This document shows, one piece after another, positions 41,643 through 50,594 of a stretch of 64,000 nucleotides of DNA. Both the position numbers and the translations under genes were made by a program. The DNA comes from JAYSYM01 sp964543475 (lineage in GTDB: Bacteria; Bdellovibrionota; Bdellovibrionia; Bdellovibrionales; JAMPXM01), in assembly GCA_964543475.1 (NCBI GenBank), contig CAZIYJ010000003.1:248001-312000 (forward strand). The letters are read 5' to 3'. The notes beneath the pieces were generated by a model. That model worked only from the letters and a program-made list of their open reading frames with translations. It was not told where the DNA came from and did not search any database. How positions within the stretch are numbered: the stretch's first letter is position 1; the number at the start of each line of letters is the position of its first letter.

Positions 41643-41734
41643 GTTGATGAGTGCAGCTGGATTCGGCAATTGTCATAGCCTTTCGAGCGTTGCCAAACAC
41701 CACTCGCGATCTTCCGGCGAAAGCTTCTGTAAAC

Positions 41735-42448
41735 TTATTCGCTTTCGATTGCGATTTGGAATCGCCTATCGAGAGAGTGAGCGGCATCTTTGATAACGCC
41801 GTCGTTTTCGTGAAGGTCACGACTGGTATATGCGATAGTTATATGCGGGAAGAAGTGCTCAGGATTCCACGCAGCGGCATCGCCTCCGTTACGCACAAAC
41901 TCAGCGTGAATAGCTCGGCGAATGCGGAGTAAGTTTTCAGATCTAACGATCACAAAAAATGTTTCTTCGGTCTTTCCATTTACTATCGCCCTGCCGCTCC
42001 CGAGACCTAAAATTTCAAGATCTGATTCTTGAATCTTTAAGTCGCGAGCGATTTCGTTCATACGTGCCGGAGATACAATTGGTTTAGAATTGCGAACAAA
42101 CTTTGTGTCGAATTCTACTGGTGTAATCGTTGTGACGTGTGCTTCGCCCGAAGAATTCCAGCCAGTGAATATTTTGAGTGGCTCTTTGAGTTCCAATGTA
42201 TTTTCGATTTGAGTCTTTAGGCTTTGAATAGGTTCATACCTAACGTTCATCGCCAAAGCGTTGGCAAAAAGGACATCAGCAGGACCACTTCGCTCGAGGA
42301 ACGGTAAGTCGCGGTTATCAAGTATTCGACTAGAAATAGTTAGAGGCTTCTGATCTTGGCAAGGCGCGAAAGTGCTCGTGCCAGATGATGACCAAGAAGC
42401 TGAGGGCATTGAAATAACTGATAGAAAAACAAAAAAGTAAGCCTGCAT
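41735..42448 (-). CDS. Secreted 2H phosphoesterase-like protein (2'-5' RNA ligase fold)
   Basis: A 237-aa protein from ATG 42448, preceded by AGGAGA. A longer frame to 42547 overlaps the response-regulator gene and is rejected. The N-terminus is a signal peptide (FFVFLSVISM). The mature part has the two H-x-T motifs of the 2H superfamily: H104-V-T106 (HVTTITP) and H202-I-T204 (HITIAYT), about 100 residues apart. The family cleaves or ligates 2',5'/cyclic phosphodiesters of RNA or nucleotides. Export is unusual, because relatives are cytoplasmic; the role might be nucleic-acid scavenging. It is about 14 bases after the regulator gene stop, possibly in its operon. Confidence 0.75.
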   Translation of the reverse strand: MQAYFFVFLSVISMPSASWSSSGTSTFAPCQDQKPLTISSRILDNRDLPFLERSGPADVLFANALAMNVRYEPIQSLKTQIENTLELKEPLKIFTGWNSSGEAHVTTITPVEFDTKFVRNSKPIVSPARMNEIARDLKIQESDLEILGLGSGRAIVNGKTEETFFVIVRSENLLRIRRAIHAEFVRNGGDAAAWNPEHFFPHITIAYTSRDLHENDGVIKDAAHSLDRRFQIAIESE

Positions 42449-42461
42449 TTGGATCTCCTGC

Positions 42462-43868
42462 TTATTCCTTGCTGTAGTCGCGGACGTTGATGTTGTACTT
42501 GCGGATCTTGCGAAGAAGCGTGTTCTTCGGGATGTTCGCTTCGGCAACAGTTTTGTTGATCTTGCCGCCAGTCGCTTTTAAGGCGCTGATAATAAAATCT
42601 TTTTCGGCTTGCTCTTTGAACGCTTCAAAATCAAGCGGGCCAGAGTAACCTTTGTTCAATGGTAGATCGACTTGACCTTTTGCCGTTTTGATTTGATCCG
42701 GGAGAGCGTGAACGCTGATGCGATCGCCATTCTCGACGATGTAGGCGCGCTCGACGATATTCTCGAGTTCGCGAATATTGCCAGGCCATCGATAGTTCTT
42801 CATAGCTTTCAAAGCTTCTTCAGAAATACCAGTTAAGCTTCGGCCATGGACTTTAGAAAACTTCTTGATGAAGAAGCTGACTAGGTGCTCAAGGTCGTCG
42901 AGACGATCGCGAAGCGGTGGCAAGAAGATTGGCATGACGTTTAAGCGGTAGAATAGATCTTCGCGGAAAGTGCCTTCCTCTATCATCTTTTCTAAATTGC
43001 GATTAGTTGCTGCGATAATGCGCGCATCAGTTTTTACTTCGCGGTTTCCGCCGACAGGAACGAACTTTCGCTCTTGAAGCACTCGAAGGAGTTTCACTTG
43101 CATGTCAGGACGAAGCTCACCGATTTCATCTAAGAAAATAGTTCCGTTATTTGCTAACTGAAATTTTCCGATTTTTCGTTCGTGCGCACCAGTGAACGAG
43201 CCTTTTTCGTGCCCGAAGAGTTCGCTCTCCATGAGGTTTTCGGGAATTGCACCGCAGTTGATAGCAACCATCGATCCTGTTTTACGAGGAGAATTATAAT
43301 GAATTGCTCTGGCAACCAGTTCTTTGCCTGTGCCGTTTTCGCCGCGAATCAACACCGTCGTATCAACTTTGCAGAGGCGATAGATGAGATTGAAAACTTC
43401 TTTCATTTTTTGGGAGCTACCGACAAATTCACTCTCAACATCGTCATCAAAAATTGGATTGCTAACAGCAATGCTTGAGATCATTTCTCTTGCTTCGATA
43501 GATCGGTTAACAATTTCGATAAGCTTTTGCGGCTGAACAGGCTTCTCTAGGTAGTCGTAAGCGCCTTCTTTGATGGCTGTGACAGCGTCTTTTAAATTGC
43601 TGTGAGCAGTCATAAGAACAACGAATGTACGCGGATCTTCTTCCTTGATCGCTTTCAAGGCTTCAAGGCCATCCATGTTTGGCATGCGAACATCCATCAA
43701 AACGATATCCCAATCACCTTGCTTAAACTTTTCAAATGCCTCTTTACCGTCGCTGGCTTCATCAACTTTGAAAGTAAATTCGGGCATTGAGTTCATGAGA
43801 ACGCTAATGACTGACTTTCGTAATTCTGGTTCGTCATCAACGATGAGAGCATTAAAATGTTGCTTCAT
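42462..43868 (-). CDS. Sigma-54-dependent response regulator (NtrC family)
   Basis: Transcription activator, 468 aa. The receiver domain (1-120) has DDE near 11-13, the phospho-Asp in LMDVRMPNMDG (about 57), T/S and K positions (VLMTAHS, EKPVQP). The AAA+ domain contains Walker A GENGTGKE, the sigma-54 loop GSFTGA (intact for sigma-54 contact), FLDEIGEL and RLNVMPI. A Fis-type HTH closes (KATGGKINKTVAEA). GAGGAGG precedes the ATG; the start overlaps the kinase stop as ATGA, so it is the cognate regulator of the CHASE2 kinase. Targets are unknown; the candidate sigma-54 site at 10001 is far away. Confidence 0.93.
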   Translation of the reverse strand: MKQHFNALIVDDEPELRKSVISVLMNSMPEFTFKVDEASDGKEAFEKFKQGDWDIVLMDVRMPNMDGLEALKAIKEEDPRTFVVLMTAHSNLKDAVTAIKEGAYDYLEKPVQPQKLIEIVNRSIEAREMISSIAVSNPIFDDDVESEFVGSSQKMKEVFNLIYRLCKVDTTVLIRGENGTGKELVARAIHYNSPRKTGSMVAINCGAIPENLMESELFGHEKGSFTGAHERKIGKFQLANNGTIFLDEIGELRPDMQVKLLRVLQERKFVPVGGNREVKTDARIIAATNRNLEKMIEEGTFREDLFYRLNVMPIFLPPLRDRLDDLEHLVSFFIKKFSKVHGRSLTGISEEALKAMKNYRWPGNIRELENIVERAYIVENGDRISVHALPDQIKTAKGQVDLPLNKGYSGPLDFEAFKEQAEKDFIISALKATGGKINKTVAEANIPKNTLLRKIRKYNINVRDYSKE

Positions 43869-45805
43869 GTGCTTGCCTCCTCGGCAATCGGTATTGAGAA
43901 TCCGATTTTAGTTCCTTGGCCCAAAGTGCTCTCGAGAAACACCTGGCCGCCATGCAATTCAATAAAGTACTTAACTAAATAAAGTCCAAGGCCGCTGCCA
44001 CCTGTTTCGGTGAGCACTTGGCTTCCGCGAGTGAACTTTCCCCAAATTTGAGTTTGTTCATCGGGCGGAATTCCGGGCCCAGTGTCTTGAACGATGAAAA
44101 AGACATTGTCATCTTTCTCTTGCGAAGTCACCGTCACTTGGCCACCAGGAGGCGTGTATTTAATCGCGTTCTCAACAAGGTTCAAGATCACTTCTTGAAT
44201 AAGCGTCGTGTCGAGCTCGACAGAGAACATCGGTTCGAGGTGTGACTCGATGCGAATTTGTTTTTCCTGGGCAAGCGGGACAAGGTGCGCAACAACTCGC
44301 TCGATGTTTTCATTTAAGTCAGTTACTTCTTTTCTGATCTTAAACTCTTTTGCTTCGACCTTTGTTACTTGCAAGATCGACTGAATGTATTTGTGTAGAT
44401 CGTCGCTTGAGCGGCGTAAGTTTTTTAAGTCAGTCGAAAGGCTATCGTCCGGAGTCTGGGATAGGAGTCGATCAACAATTGCCTGAATTTTAGCGATCGG
44501 AGTTTTTAAGTCGTGACTCATCATGCTCACGAAGTTGTTTTTCAATTGCTCGATTTGCGCATGATAAATCGCTTCTTGCTCTAGGCGCCAGCTTTTACGT
44601 TCATTGAATGCGACTTGATAACTTAGAAAGACGACGTAGGTTAACGCCATCACCAGAAGCGGAGAGAGAACCGGAAACCAGTAATAGGCAGAGTCAAAAA
44701 GCCAAGCCGAGATTGAGGCAACGAGAGTCGCGATCCAGAGAAAGAACATCAGGGCAATTTGTTGGGGATAAGAGGCAATGATGTAGAGGGCAATCAGAAC
44801 TACAATGCCTAAGAAAATTAAATAGAATCCGTGACGAAATCGCTCAACCCATTTGCCGCCGATCGTATTGTCAGTAATGTTGGCCAAGACTTCAGCGCGG
44901 CTCATTCTTCCGAGTGGAGTCAGTAGCTGATCAGAAGCACTTGAGCCCATCGTTAGAACGCCGGTTCCGATGATGACGATTTTCCCTTTCAAATCTTCAG
45001 GCGAGATTTGGTTCATCATTACTTCTTGAAAAGGAATGACTTTGAATGATCGACCCGTACCTGCGTAATTGATCAAACGAGTTGAGTGATCGCGAGAAAG
45101 TTTGAAATTAGAATTTCCTTCTTCAATTCCAGAAACTTGCGCCAAGCGCGCTGAGAAATGTGGAATTTGAACCAGAGGCGAAGAGACTCGACGGATCAGT
45201 CCGTCGTTGTCAGCGTGAATGTTTTTAACACCAACGTTTCGATTGTAGCTGGTAGCAAATCTTGGGACTCGGACTCTTCCGCCATCATCAAGTTCAGCTG
45301 CCCAAACCATTCGACTGTCTTCGAATATTTTTCTTTGCGAATCACTTAGATCAGGGGAGGCGATGTTATCGCCAAAAAAGAAGGTGATGCCCACTGCCGC
45401 AGGCTCGTATTTCAAAACTGCTGATAAAAGTTGAGTCCAAGTTTCTTCGTTCCAAAAGAAGCTGTCTGTAAGATTGGTTACTTCCTTAAGTGGTCGCAAC
45501 ATGTTGCGGGTTTCGCTATGTAATTCAACCCACTCGCGCTCGGGTATATCGATGATGACGATTCGCGAGTCGGCGGATTTTTCTCCGCGAAGATGAAAGC
45601 GAGTATCGTAATTAGTATTTTCTTCGTTGAAGAGAAGTGCTGCGCCAACAATCCAGCAAAAGAATGCGCGTAACCAATATGCTTTGGTCGCCCAAATTGT
45701 GCGAATGAGTTGGCGTGCTGAAACCAGCAGTCGTTTGATGTGAAACGGCACTGAAATCGTCTTCAAAACTTCCTCTGTGGTGCTCTCGGGGTAACGGTGA
45801 CGCAA
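43865..45805 (-). CDS. CHASE2-domain sensor histidine kinase
   Basis: Membrane kinase of 646 aa. Order: TM1 (about 40-60), an extracytoplasmic CHASE2 domain (about 65-305, with FNEENTNYDTRFHLRG and KGKIVIIGTG), three TM helices (about 325-410), then a HisKA domain with SHDLKTPIAK (phospho-His near 439) and HATPase_c with NLVENAIKYTPPGGQ and TGGSGLGLYLVK. Start is TTG 45805 without a strong ribosome site; a later start is possible. It couples to the response regulator by ATGA. The signal sensed by CHASE2 here is unknown. Confidence 0.9.
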   Translation of the reverse strand: MRHRYPESTTEEVLKTISVPFHIKRLLVSARQLIRTIWATKAYWLRAFFCWIVGAALLFNEENTNYDTRFHLRGEKSADSRIVIIDIPEREWVELHSETRNMLRPLKEVTNLTDSFFWNEETWTQLLSAVLKYEPAAVGITFFFGDNIASPDLSDSQRKIFEDSRMVWAAELDDGGRVRVPRFATSYNRNVGVKNIHADNDGLIRRVSSPLVQIPHFSARLAQVSGIEEGNSNFKLSRDHSTRLINYAGTGRSFKVIPFQEVMMNQISPEDLKGKIVIIGTGVLTMGSSASDQLLTPLGRMSRAEVLANITDNTIGGKWVERFRHGFYLIFLGIVVLIALYIIASYPQQIALMFFLWIATLVASISAWLFDSAYYWFPVLSPLLVMALTYVVFLSYQVAFNERKSWRLEQEAIYHAQIEQLKNNFVSMMSHDLKTPIAKIQAIVDRLLSQTPDDSLSTDLKNLRRSSDDLHKYIQSILQVTKVEAKEFKIRKEVTDLNENIERVVAHLVPLAQEKQIRIESHLEPMFSVELDTTLIQEVILNLVENAIKYTPPGGQVTVTSQEKDDNVFFIVQDTGPGIPPDEQTQIWGKFTRGSQVLTETGGSGLGLYLVKYFIELHGGQVFLESTLGQGTKIGFSIPIAEEAST

Positions 45806-45900
45806 TGTAGCAGCTTTGCCTGCAGTCTGCTAGCTTAGCTTGTTGATTTTTCAAGGGAATATAGCCATTTTGAGAGTAGCTAGAGCAAACAAGAGGGCGC

Positions 45901-46845
45901 GTGCAAATTATACCTGGAATTCATAGCCTCGGGACCCCGTTGAACGGTTCAGTTCTTACAATCGGGAACTTTGATGGTGTTCATCAAGGGCATCGAGCAC
46001 TTTTAAAGAAAGTGGTGTCTGAGGCGGAGCGAGTCGGTGGGGCTGCAGTTGTCATGACTTTCGATCCTCATCCTCTCAAAGTTTTGCATCCAGAAAAACA
46101 ACTCAAAAGACTTTTTTCATTCGATGATCAGAGACGCCAACTGGAAGTAATTGGAATTTCTCATTTAGTTGTTGAGCCGTTTTCGAGAGAGTTTTCGCAA
46201 GTCGAGGCAGCCCAGTTTGTTCAAGACTGGATTGTGAAACCTTTTAACCCTGCAAAAGTAATTATTGGCTACGACTTCAGCTTCGGCGCGAATCGAAAAG
46301 GCTCAATCGAGCTTATGAAAGCGCAAGCGTTGGTGCATGGTTTTGAAGTAGAAATCATTCCACCGTTTCAAGACGAGGGAAAAATTATTTCTAGTACATT
46401 AATTCGCGAGTGCATAGCCGAAGGCGAAGTGGTCGAAGCTCGTCGTTACCTAGGGCGAAGTTTTTATCTCGAAGGTTTAATTGAACGCGGAGCAGGTCGC
46501 GGGCGAACGATTGGTGTACCAACTGCGAACTTACAGGTTCATGCCGAAACATTGCCTCGTATTGGAGTTTACGCGGTGATTGTTGATCTTGGAGAACCGG
46601 TTCGTCGCCTAAAAGGTGTTTGCAATATTGGACGGAACCCAACTTTTAATTTTGAAGATGCTCCGATGTCGGTTGAGTGTCACATTTTTGATTTTTCTGA
46701 AGATATTTACGGAATGCCATTGAAACTTGAGTTCATTGATCGGCTCAGAGATGAAATGAAATTCTCTTCGGCTGCAGAGTTAGTGACTCAAATTAAATCT
46801 GATTTTATTCGGGGTCGAGATATTTTAGCACAGGAAGTTCTTTAA
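45901..46845 (+). CDS. ribF: Bifunctional riboflavin kinase/FAD synthetase
   Basis: Makes FMN from riboflavin and FAD from FMN. It is 314 aa with GTG start after AGAGGG. N-terminal adenylyltransferase domain: GNFDGVHQGHRAL (HIGH-like motif) and the second nucleotide motif ISSTLIREC. C-terminal kinase domain: GRGRTIGVPTANLQ. Both domains are complete. It diverges from the CHASE2 kinase and its last base is the first base of the next ORF. Confidence 0.95.
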   Translation: MQIIPGIHSLGTPLNGSVLTIGNFDGVHQGHRALLKKVVSEAERVGGAAVVMTFDPHPLKVLHPEKQLKRLFSFDDQRRQLEVIGISHLVVEPFSREFSQVEAAQFVQDWIVKPFNPAKVIIGYDFSFGANRKGSIELMKAQALVHGFEVEIIPPFQDEGKIISSTLIRECIAEGEVVEARRYLGRSFYLEGLIERGAGRGRTIGVPTANLQVHAETLPRIGVYAVIVDLGEPVRRLKGVCNIGRNPTFNFEDAPMSVECHIFDFSEDIYGMPLKLEFIDRLRDEMKFSSAAELVTQIKSDFIRGRDILAQEVL

Positions 46846-47684
46846 TGATTAAGTGGACTGAAATTTCAGCTCAGCCCTCTGAGTGGCGCTTTAAAGCGCT
46901 AAGCGAAGAGCTAACAAAGTGTGGTTTTCAAAATCAGTTTGAGCCAATGCTGACAGCTCCAGATGACTTTGGTTCTGCTATTGAATCAGCAAAACAAAAT
47001 TTTGCTCAGATTCGAGTGGGCGGTGATTACGCAGAACACGCATTAAGATATTTTCCTGATTTACCGGCTGATCTTTTAAGTTTGAAAGCAGTTGATGCTT
47101 TTGTTCCTGATACGGGCGCATGGTGGCCGCGTTGTTTCTATTTTGAGGGTGTCATTCGAACGCTCGTCCGAGATCTCAAGGATCTTGATTTGGGAAGTGG
47201 CGTTTTTATTATGGGTGCGACTTGGGAGTCTCGAGTCATTGTTGCAGCACTCACGCGAGCAGGATTTAATAAAATTCATTTGAGTGATGTCGACGATGTT
47301 CGCGGGCAAGCAATGGTAAAAGAGCTCGAGAGATTAAATTTTGGTTCCACGTTTCAGTACGTCCAACGTTCGATGGTTACGCAATTGCCGGGGACAAGTT
47401 CAATCGCGATAAATGTTCTGTCTTTAGTCGAGTTTCCTAATCTAATTGCCGATTTGTCGTACCTTAACTTCTTGCGACCCGATGGAATTTGGATCGAAAC
47501 ACAACCCTACGCTGATGATTCGGCTTTAACGATCGAGGCCCTTAGTCTTGGGACTCAAGTCGAGCCGGCACTTCATCTCGTATCTAACGTTGATGAAGCT
47601 TGGGCTGAAAGATGTTTCAAAGTAAAAATTGATGTTCAGCGCTACCAAGAATCACTTAAGGCAAGTTTAAAAAGGCGCATCTAA
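46845..47684 (+). CDS. Shikimate-dehydrogenase-like protein, probably degenerate
   Basis: A 279-aa cytoplasmic protein. The overall layout resembles shikimate dehydrogenases: an N-terminal substrate-like half and a Rossmann half starting near residue 120 (SGVFIMGATWESRVIVAALT, then LSDVD). The classical GxGGxx-type loop (GAGGA) is replaced by GATWES and the shikimate-binding K/D motifs are not evident, so NADP-dependent catalysis may be lost. It overlaps the ribF stop by one base and precedes pilB by 118 bases. The function is unknown; a regulatory or moonlighting role is possible. The family call is by fold-level pattern only. Confidence 0.55.
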   Translation: MIKWTEISAQPSEWRFKALSEELTKCGFQNQFEPMLTAPDDFGSAIESAKQNFAQIRVGGDYAEHALRYFPDLPADLLSLKAVDAFVPDTGAWWPRCFYFEGVIRTLVRDLKDLDLGSGVFIMGATWESRVIVAALTRAGFNKIHLSDVDDVRGQAMVKELERLNFGSTFQYVQRSMVTQLPGTSSIAINVLSLVEFPNLIADLSYLNFLRPDGIWIETQPYADDSALTIEALSLGTQVEPALHLVSNVDEAWAERCFKVKIDVQRYQESLKASLKRRI

Positions 47685-47802
47685 ATTTACAGCTAAATCA
47701 GGTGTTTAAGTCTCAACTCAGACGTTCGTTCAGTACACTTAAAAGGTGCGTGCGGGCTACACTAACTCAATAGAAGAACTATCATTCGGGAGTTAGGTAG
47801 AA

Positions 47803-49524
47803 ATGGGCGCAAGAAAAAATCTTGGCGAGTTATTAATTCGTGAGAAGTTAATTGATCTCGTTCAGCTTGAAGAAGCAAAAAAAGAACAGAAAAATCACGG
47901 TGGTCGACTTGCTTCAACTCTTGTCAGACTTGGTTTTATCAAAGACTCTCAATTATCTGAGTTCCTCGCAGAGCAGTACGGTGTGCCGCCGATCGATTTA
48001 GACAATTTCGAAATCGACGCTGAGGCATTGAAGGCACTCCCTAAAGAAATTTGCGAAAAGCATTGTGTGATTCCGGTATCCCGATCTGGAAACACTCTCG
48101 TCGTTGCATTCGCTGATCCGAGCAATATGTTCATCCGCGATGATTTAAATTTTATTTCGCGATGTAAGATTGAAGTAGTTGTTTCTCCCGAGCTTTCAAT
48201 TCAAAAAGCAATTGAGAAGTACTATTCAAAAGGTACAAACAACCTAGCCGGCCTTTCTCAACAGCTTGAAGAATCTGAAGATGTACAAAATCTAAATTTC
48301 ACAGCTTCACTCGAAGCGCAGATGCTTGATGGTGCGGCTCAAGAGGAGCTCGGGCCACTTGTAAAATTCGTAAACATTATGCTCGCTGAGGCCATCAAGC
48401 TAAAGGCTTCAGATATTCATATTGAGCCCTATGAGAAACGGTTTAGAGTGCGATTCCGGATTGACGGAAGTTTGCATGAAAAAGTACAGCCGCCAAGTGG
48501 AGTCGCCAACGCTCTCTCTAGCCGAATAAAAATTATGTCGAAACTCGATATTTCTGAGCGCCGACTGCCACAAGATGGTCGATTGAAAGTGAAAACGCCA
48601 ACCGGAATGGAAGTTGATTTCCGGGTGAGCGTTTTGCCAACGCTTTTTGGTGAGAAGATTGTTATGCGCCTTTTAGATAAGGCAAACTTAAAGCTTGATA
48701 TGACCAAGCTAGGCTTTGAGCAAAGCGACTTAGATGTTTTTAAGAATGCGATCAGCCAGGCGCAAGGGATGGTTCTTGTCACTGGTCCAACCGGATCGGG
48801 TAAGACTACGACACTTTATTCGGCGCTTTGGTCGGTGAACGATCCGCAGATGAATATATCAACTGCCGAAGATCCGGTAGAATTCAATTTGGACGGAATT
48901 AACCAAGTTCAGATTAATTCAAAAATCAAATTCAATTTTGCTGACGCCCTTCGAAGCTTCTTGCGCCAAGATCCAGATGTAATTCTGGTTGGTGAAATTC
49001 GAGATTTAGAAACTGCTGAAGTTGCATTTAAGGCGGCAAGCACGGGTCACTTAGTTTTAAGTACACTTCACACAAATGATGCGCCATCAACTGTTTCGCG
49101 ACTATTAGATATGGGCGTGCAAGGGTTCTTAATTACTTCAACCGTTTCGCTGATCGTTGCTCAGCGTCTTGCCGGAAGAAACTGTGAGAAGTGCAAAGTA
49201 CCTCAGCGTGTGGAGCCTGATATTCTAATTCGGCTAGGTGTAAAATCCGAAGAGGTCACTGAATACGGTGTGATGAAGGGCGAAGGTTGTTCGTTTTGCA
49301 ACGGCACCGGAATTAAAGGCCGAGTGGCGATTTATGAATTGATGACAATGACCGACACACTTCGCTCGGCGATCTTAAAGCATGCGAACCCTGTCGAGCT
49401 CAAAGAAGCTGCGATTAGGGGCGGAATGCGAAGTCTTAGACAAGCGGCACTTGTAAAATTAAAATCAGGATTAATCTCATTAGAAGAAGTTATTAACTCA
49501 ACAGTGAACGACAGCGAGGCCTAA
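47803..49524 (+). CDS. pilB: Type IV pilus extension ATPase PilB
   Basis: Cytoplasmic hexameric ATPase that powers pilus extension. It is 573 aa. The N-terminal MshEN/c-di-GMP-type domain (about 1-150, with LGELLIREKLI and LGFIKDSQLSEFLAEQYG) precedes the ATPase core. Walker A GPTGSGKTTTLYS is near 327, then FLRQDPDVILVGEIRD (Walker B/Asp box) and STLHTNDAP (His box). A Cys4 zinc motif (CEKC...CSFC) is near 464-500. It is first in the pil cluster, with GGGAG before the ATG. Confidence 0.96.
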   Translation: MGARKNLGELLIREKLIDLVQLEEAKKEQKNHGGRLASTLVRLGFIKDSQLSEFLAEQYGVPPIDLDNFEIDAEALKALPKEICEKHCVIPVSRSGNTLVVAFADPSNMFIRDDLNFISRCKIEVVVSPELSIQKAIEKYYSKGTNNLAGLSQQLEESEDVQNLNFTASLEAQMLDGAAQEELGPLVKFVNIMLAEAIKLKASDIHIEPYEKRFRVRFRIDGSLHEKVQPPSGVANALSSRIKIMSKLDISERRLPQDGRLKVKTPTGMEVDFRVSVLPTLFGEKIVMRLLDKANLKLDMTKLGFEQSDLDVFKNAISQAQGMVLVTGPTGSGKTTTLYSALWSVNDPQMNISTAEDPVEFNLDGINQVQINSKIKFNFADALRSFLRQDPDVILVGEIRDLETAEVAFKAASTGHLVLSTLHTNDAPSTVSRLLDMGVQGFLITSTVSLIVAQRLAGRNCEKCKVPQRVEPDILIRLGVKSEEVTEYGVMKGEGCSFCNGTGIKGRVAIYELMTMTDTLRSAILKHANPVELKEAAIRGGMRSLRQAALVKLKSGLISLEEVINSTVNDSEA

Positions 49525-50591
49525 TGATCTCCCTTTTGCAGCTTCTGAAGTTTGCCTCTGACCAAGGCGCTTCAGACTTGCACATCACCGCCGAATCTCA
49601 ACCCGTGCTAAGAGTAAATGGCAGAATGGTTCGAGTGAAGGCTGGTGCTTTGAGCAAAGAAGACACAAGAACTCTTTGCTACTCAGTGCTAAGTGATAAT
49701 CAGAAAAGTCAGCTCGAGGAAACTCGAGAGCTTGATTTTAGTTTCGATATCAAGAACATGGCTCGTTTCCGTGCGAACTACTTCTTTCAGCGCGGTTCTG
49801 TTGCCGGAGTTTTTCGGAAAGTTCCGACGAGCATTCCAAAATTTGAAGAATTGGGGCTGCCGCCGATTCTCGCTGAACTTACTCATTTGCCAAATGGCTT
49901 AGTGCTCGTGACAGGACCAACTGGCTCAGGAAAGTCGACCACGATCGCGTCGCTTATCGATAAAATTAACGAAGAACAAGCCGGACACATTATTACCCTC
50001 GAAGATCCGATCGAGTTTGTTCACAAGCATAAAAGCAGCATCGTCAACCAACGTGAAGTCGGCTCAGACACGATGGCTTTTAAAAATGCACTCAAGCACT
50101 TGTTGCGACAAGATCCCGACGTTTGTTTGCTTGGAGAAATGCGAGACCTTGAGACAATTGAAACGGCTCTCACCACAGCTGAGACTGGCCACTTAGTATT
50201 TGCAACACTTCATACCAATGGCGCGGTTCAGACGATCAATCGTATTGTCGGTGTGTTTTCACCTGAGCACCAAGAGCGTATTCGAATTATTTTAAGCTTT
50301 GTTTTGCAAGGAATTGTCAGTCAGCAGCTTCTTCCCACTATCCAAGGGGGCCGAGTTGCTGCAATTGAATTTTTATTAATGACACCGGCAATTCGAAATT
50401 TAATCCGCGAAAACAAATCGCATCAGATTCCTGGGATGATGCAAATCGGGCAAGAGAAGACTGGAATGGTGACTATGAACCAATCGCTTCTTAATCTCGT
50501 TTTAAGAAAGAAAGTTGATACTAAGACGGCTTTTCTAGCGAGCCCCGATCCAGAACAGCTAGATGGAATGTTTAAGAAAGCTGGAGTGTAA
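49524..50591 (+). CDS. pilT: Type IV pilus retraction ATPase PilT
   Basis: Retraction motor of 355 aa. Walker A GPTGSGKST near 132, Asp box LEDPIEFVH, Walker B LGEMRDLETIETALT, His box ATLHTNGAVQTINR, and the AIRNLIRE motif near the C-terminus (important for PilT but not PilB) are all present. The start shares a base with the pilB stop (TAATG). Cluster order B-T-C-S-R is the one known from Myxococcus. Confidence 0.96.
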   Translation: MISLLQLLKFASDQGASDLHITAESQPVLRVNGRMVRVKAGALSKEDTRTLCYSVLSDNQKSQLEETRELDFSFDIKNMARFRANYFFQRGSVAGVFRKVPTSIPKFEELGLPPILAELTHLPNGLVLVTGPTGSGKSTTIASLIDKINEEQAGHIITLEDPIEFVHKHKSSIVNQREVGSDTMAFKNALKHLLRQDPDVCLLGEMRDLETIETALTTAETGHLVFATLHTNGAVQTINRIVGVFSPEHQERIRIILSFVLQGIVSQQLLPTIQGGRVAAIEFLLMTPAIRNLIRENKSHQIPGMMQIGQEKTGMVTMNQSLLNLVLRKKVDTKTAFLASPDPEQLDGMFKKAGV

Positions 50592-50594
50592 TTT

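Noticed and set aside
42449..42547. N-terminal extension of the secreted 2H phosphoesterase
   Set aside because: It overlaps the response-regulator 3' end and is Ser/Thr/Arg-rich background; AGGAGA marks ATG 42448.
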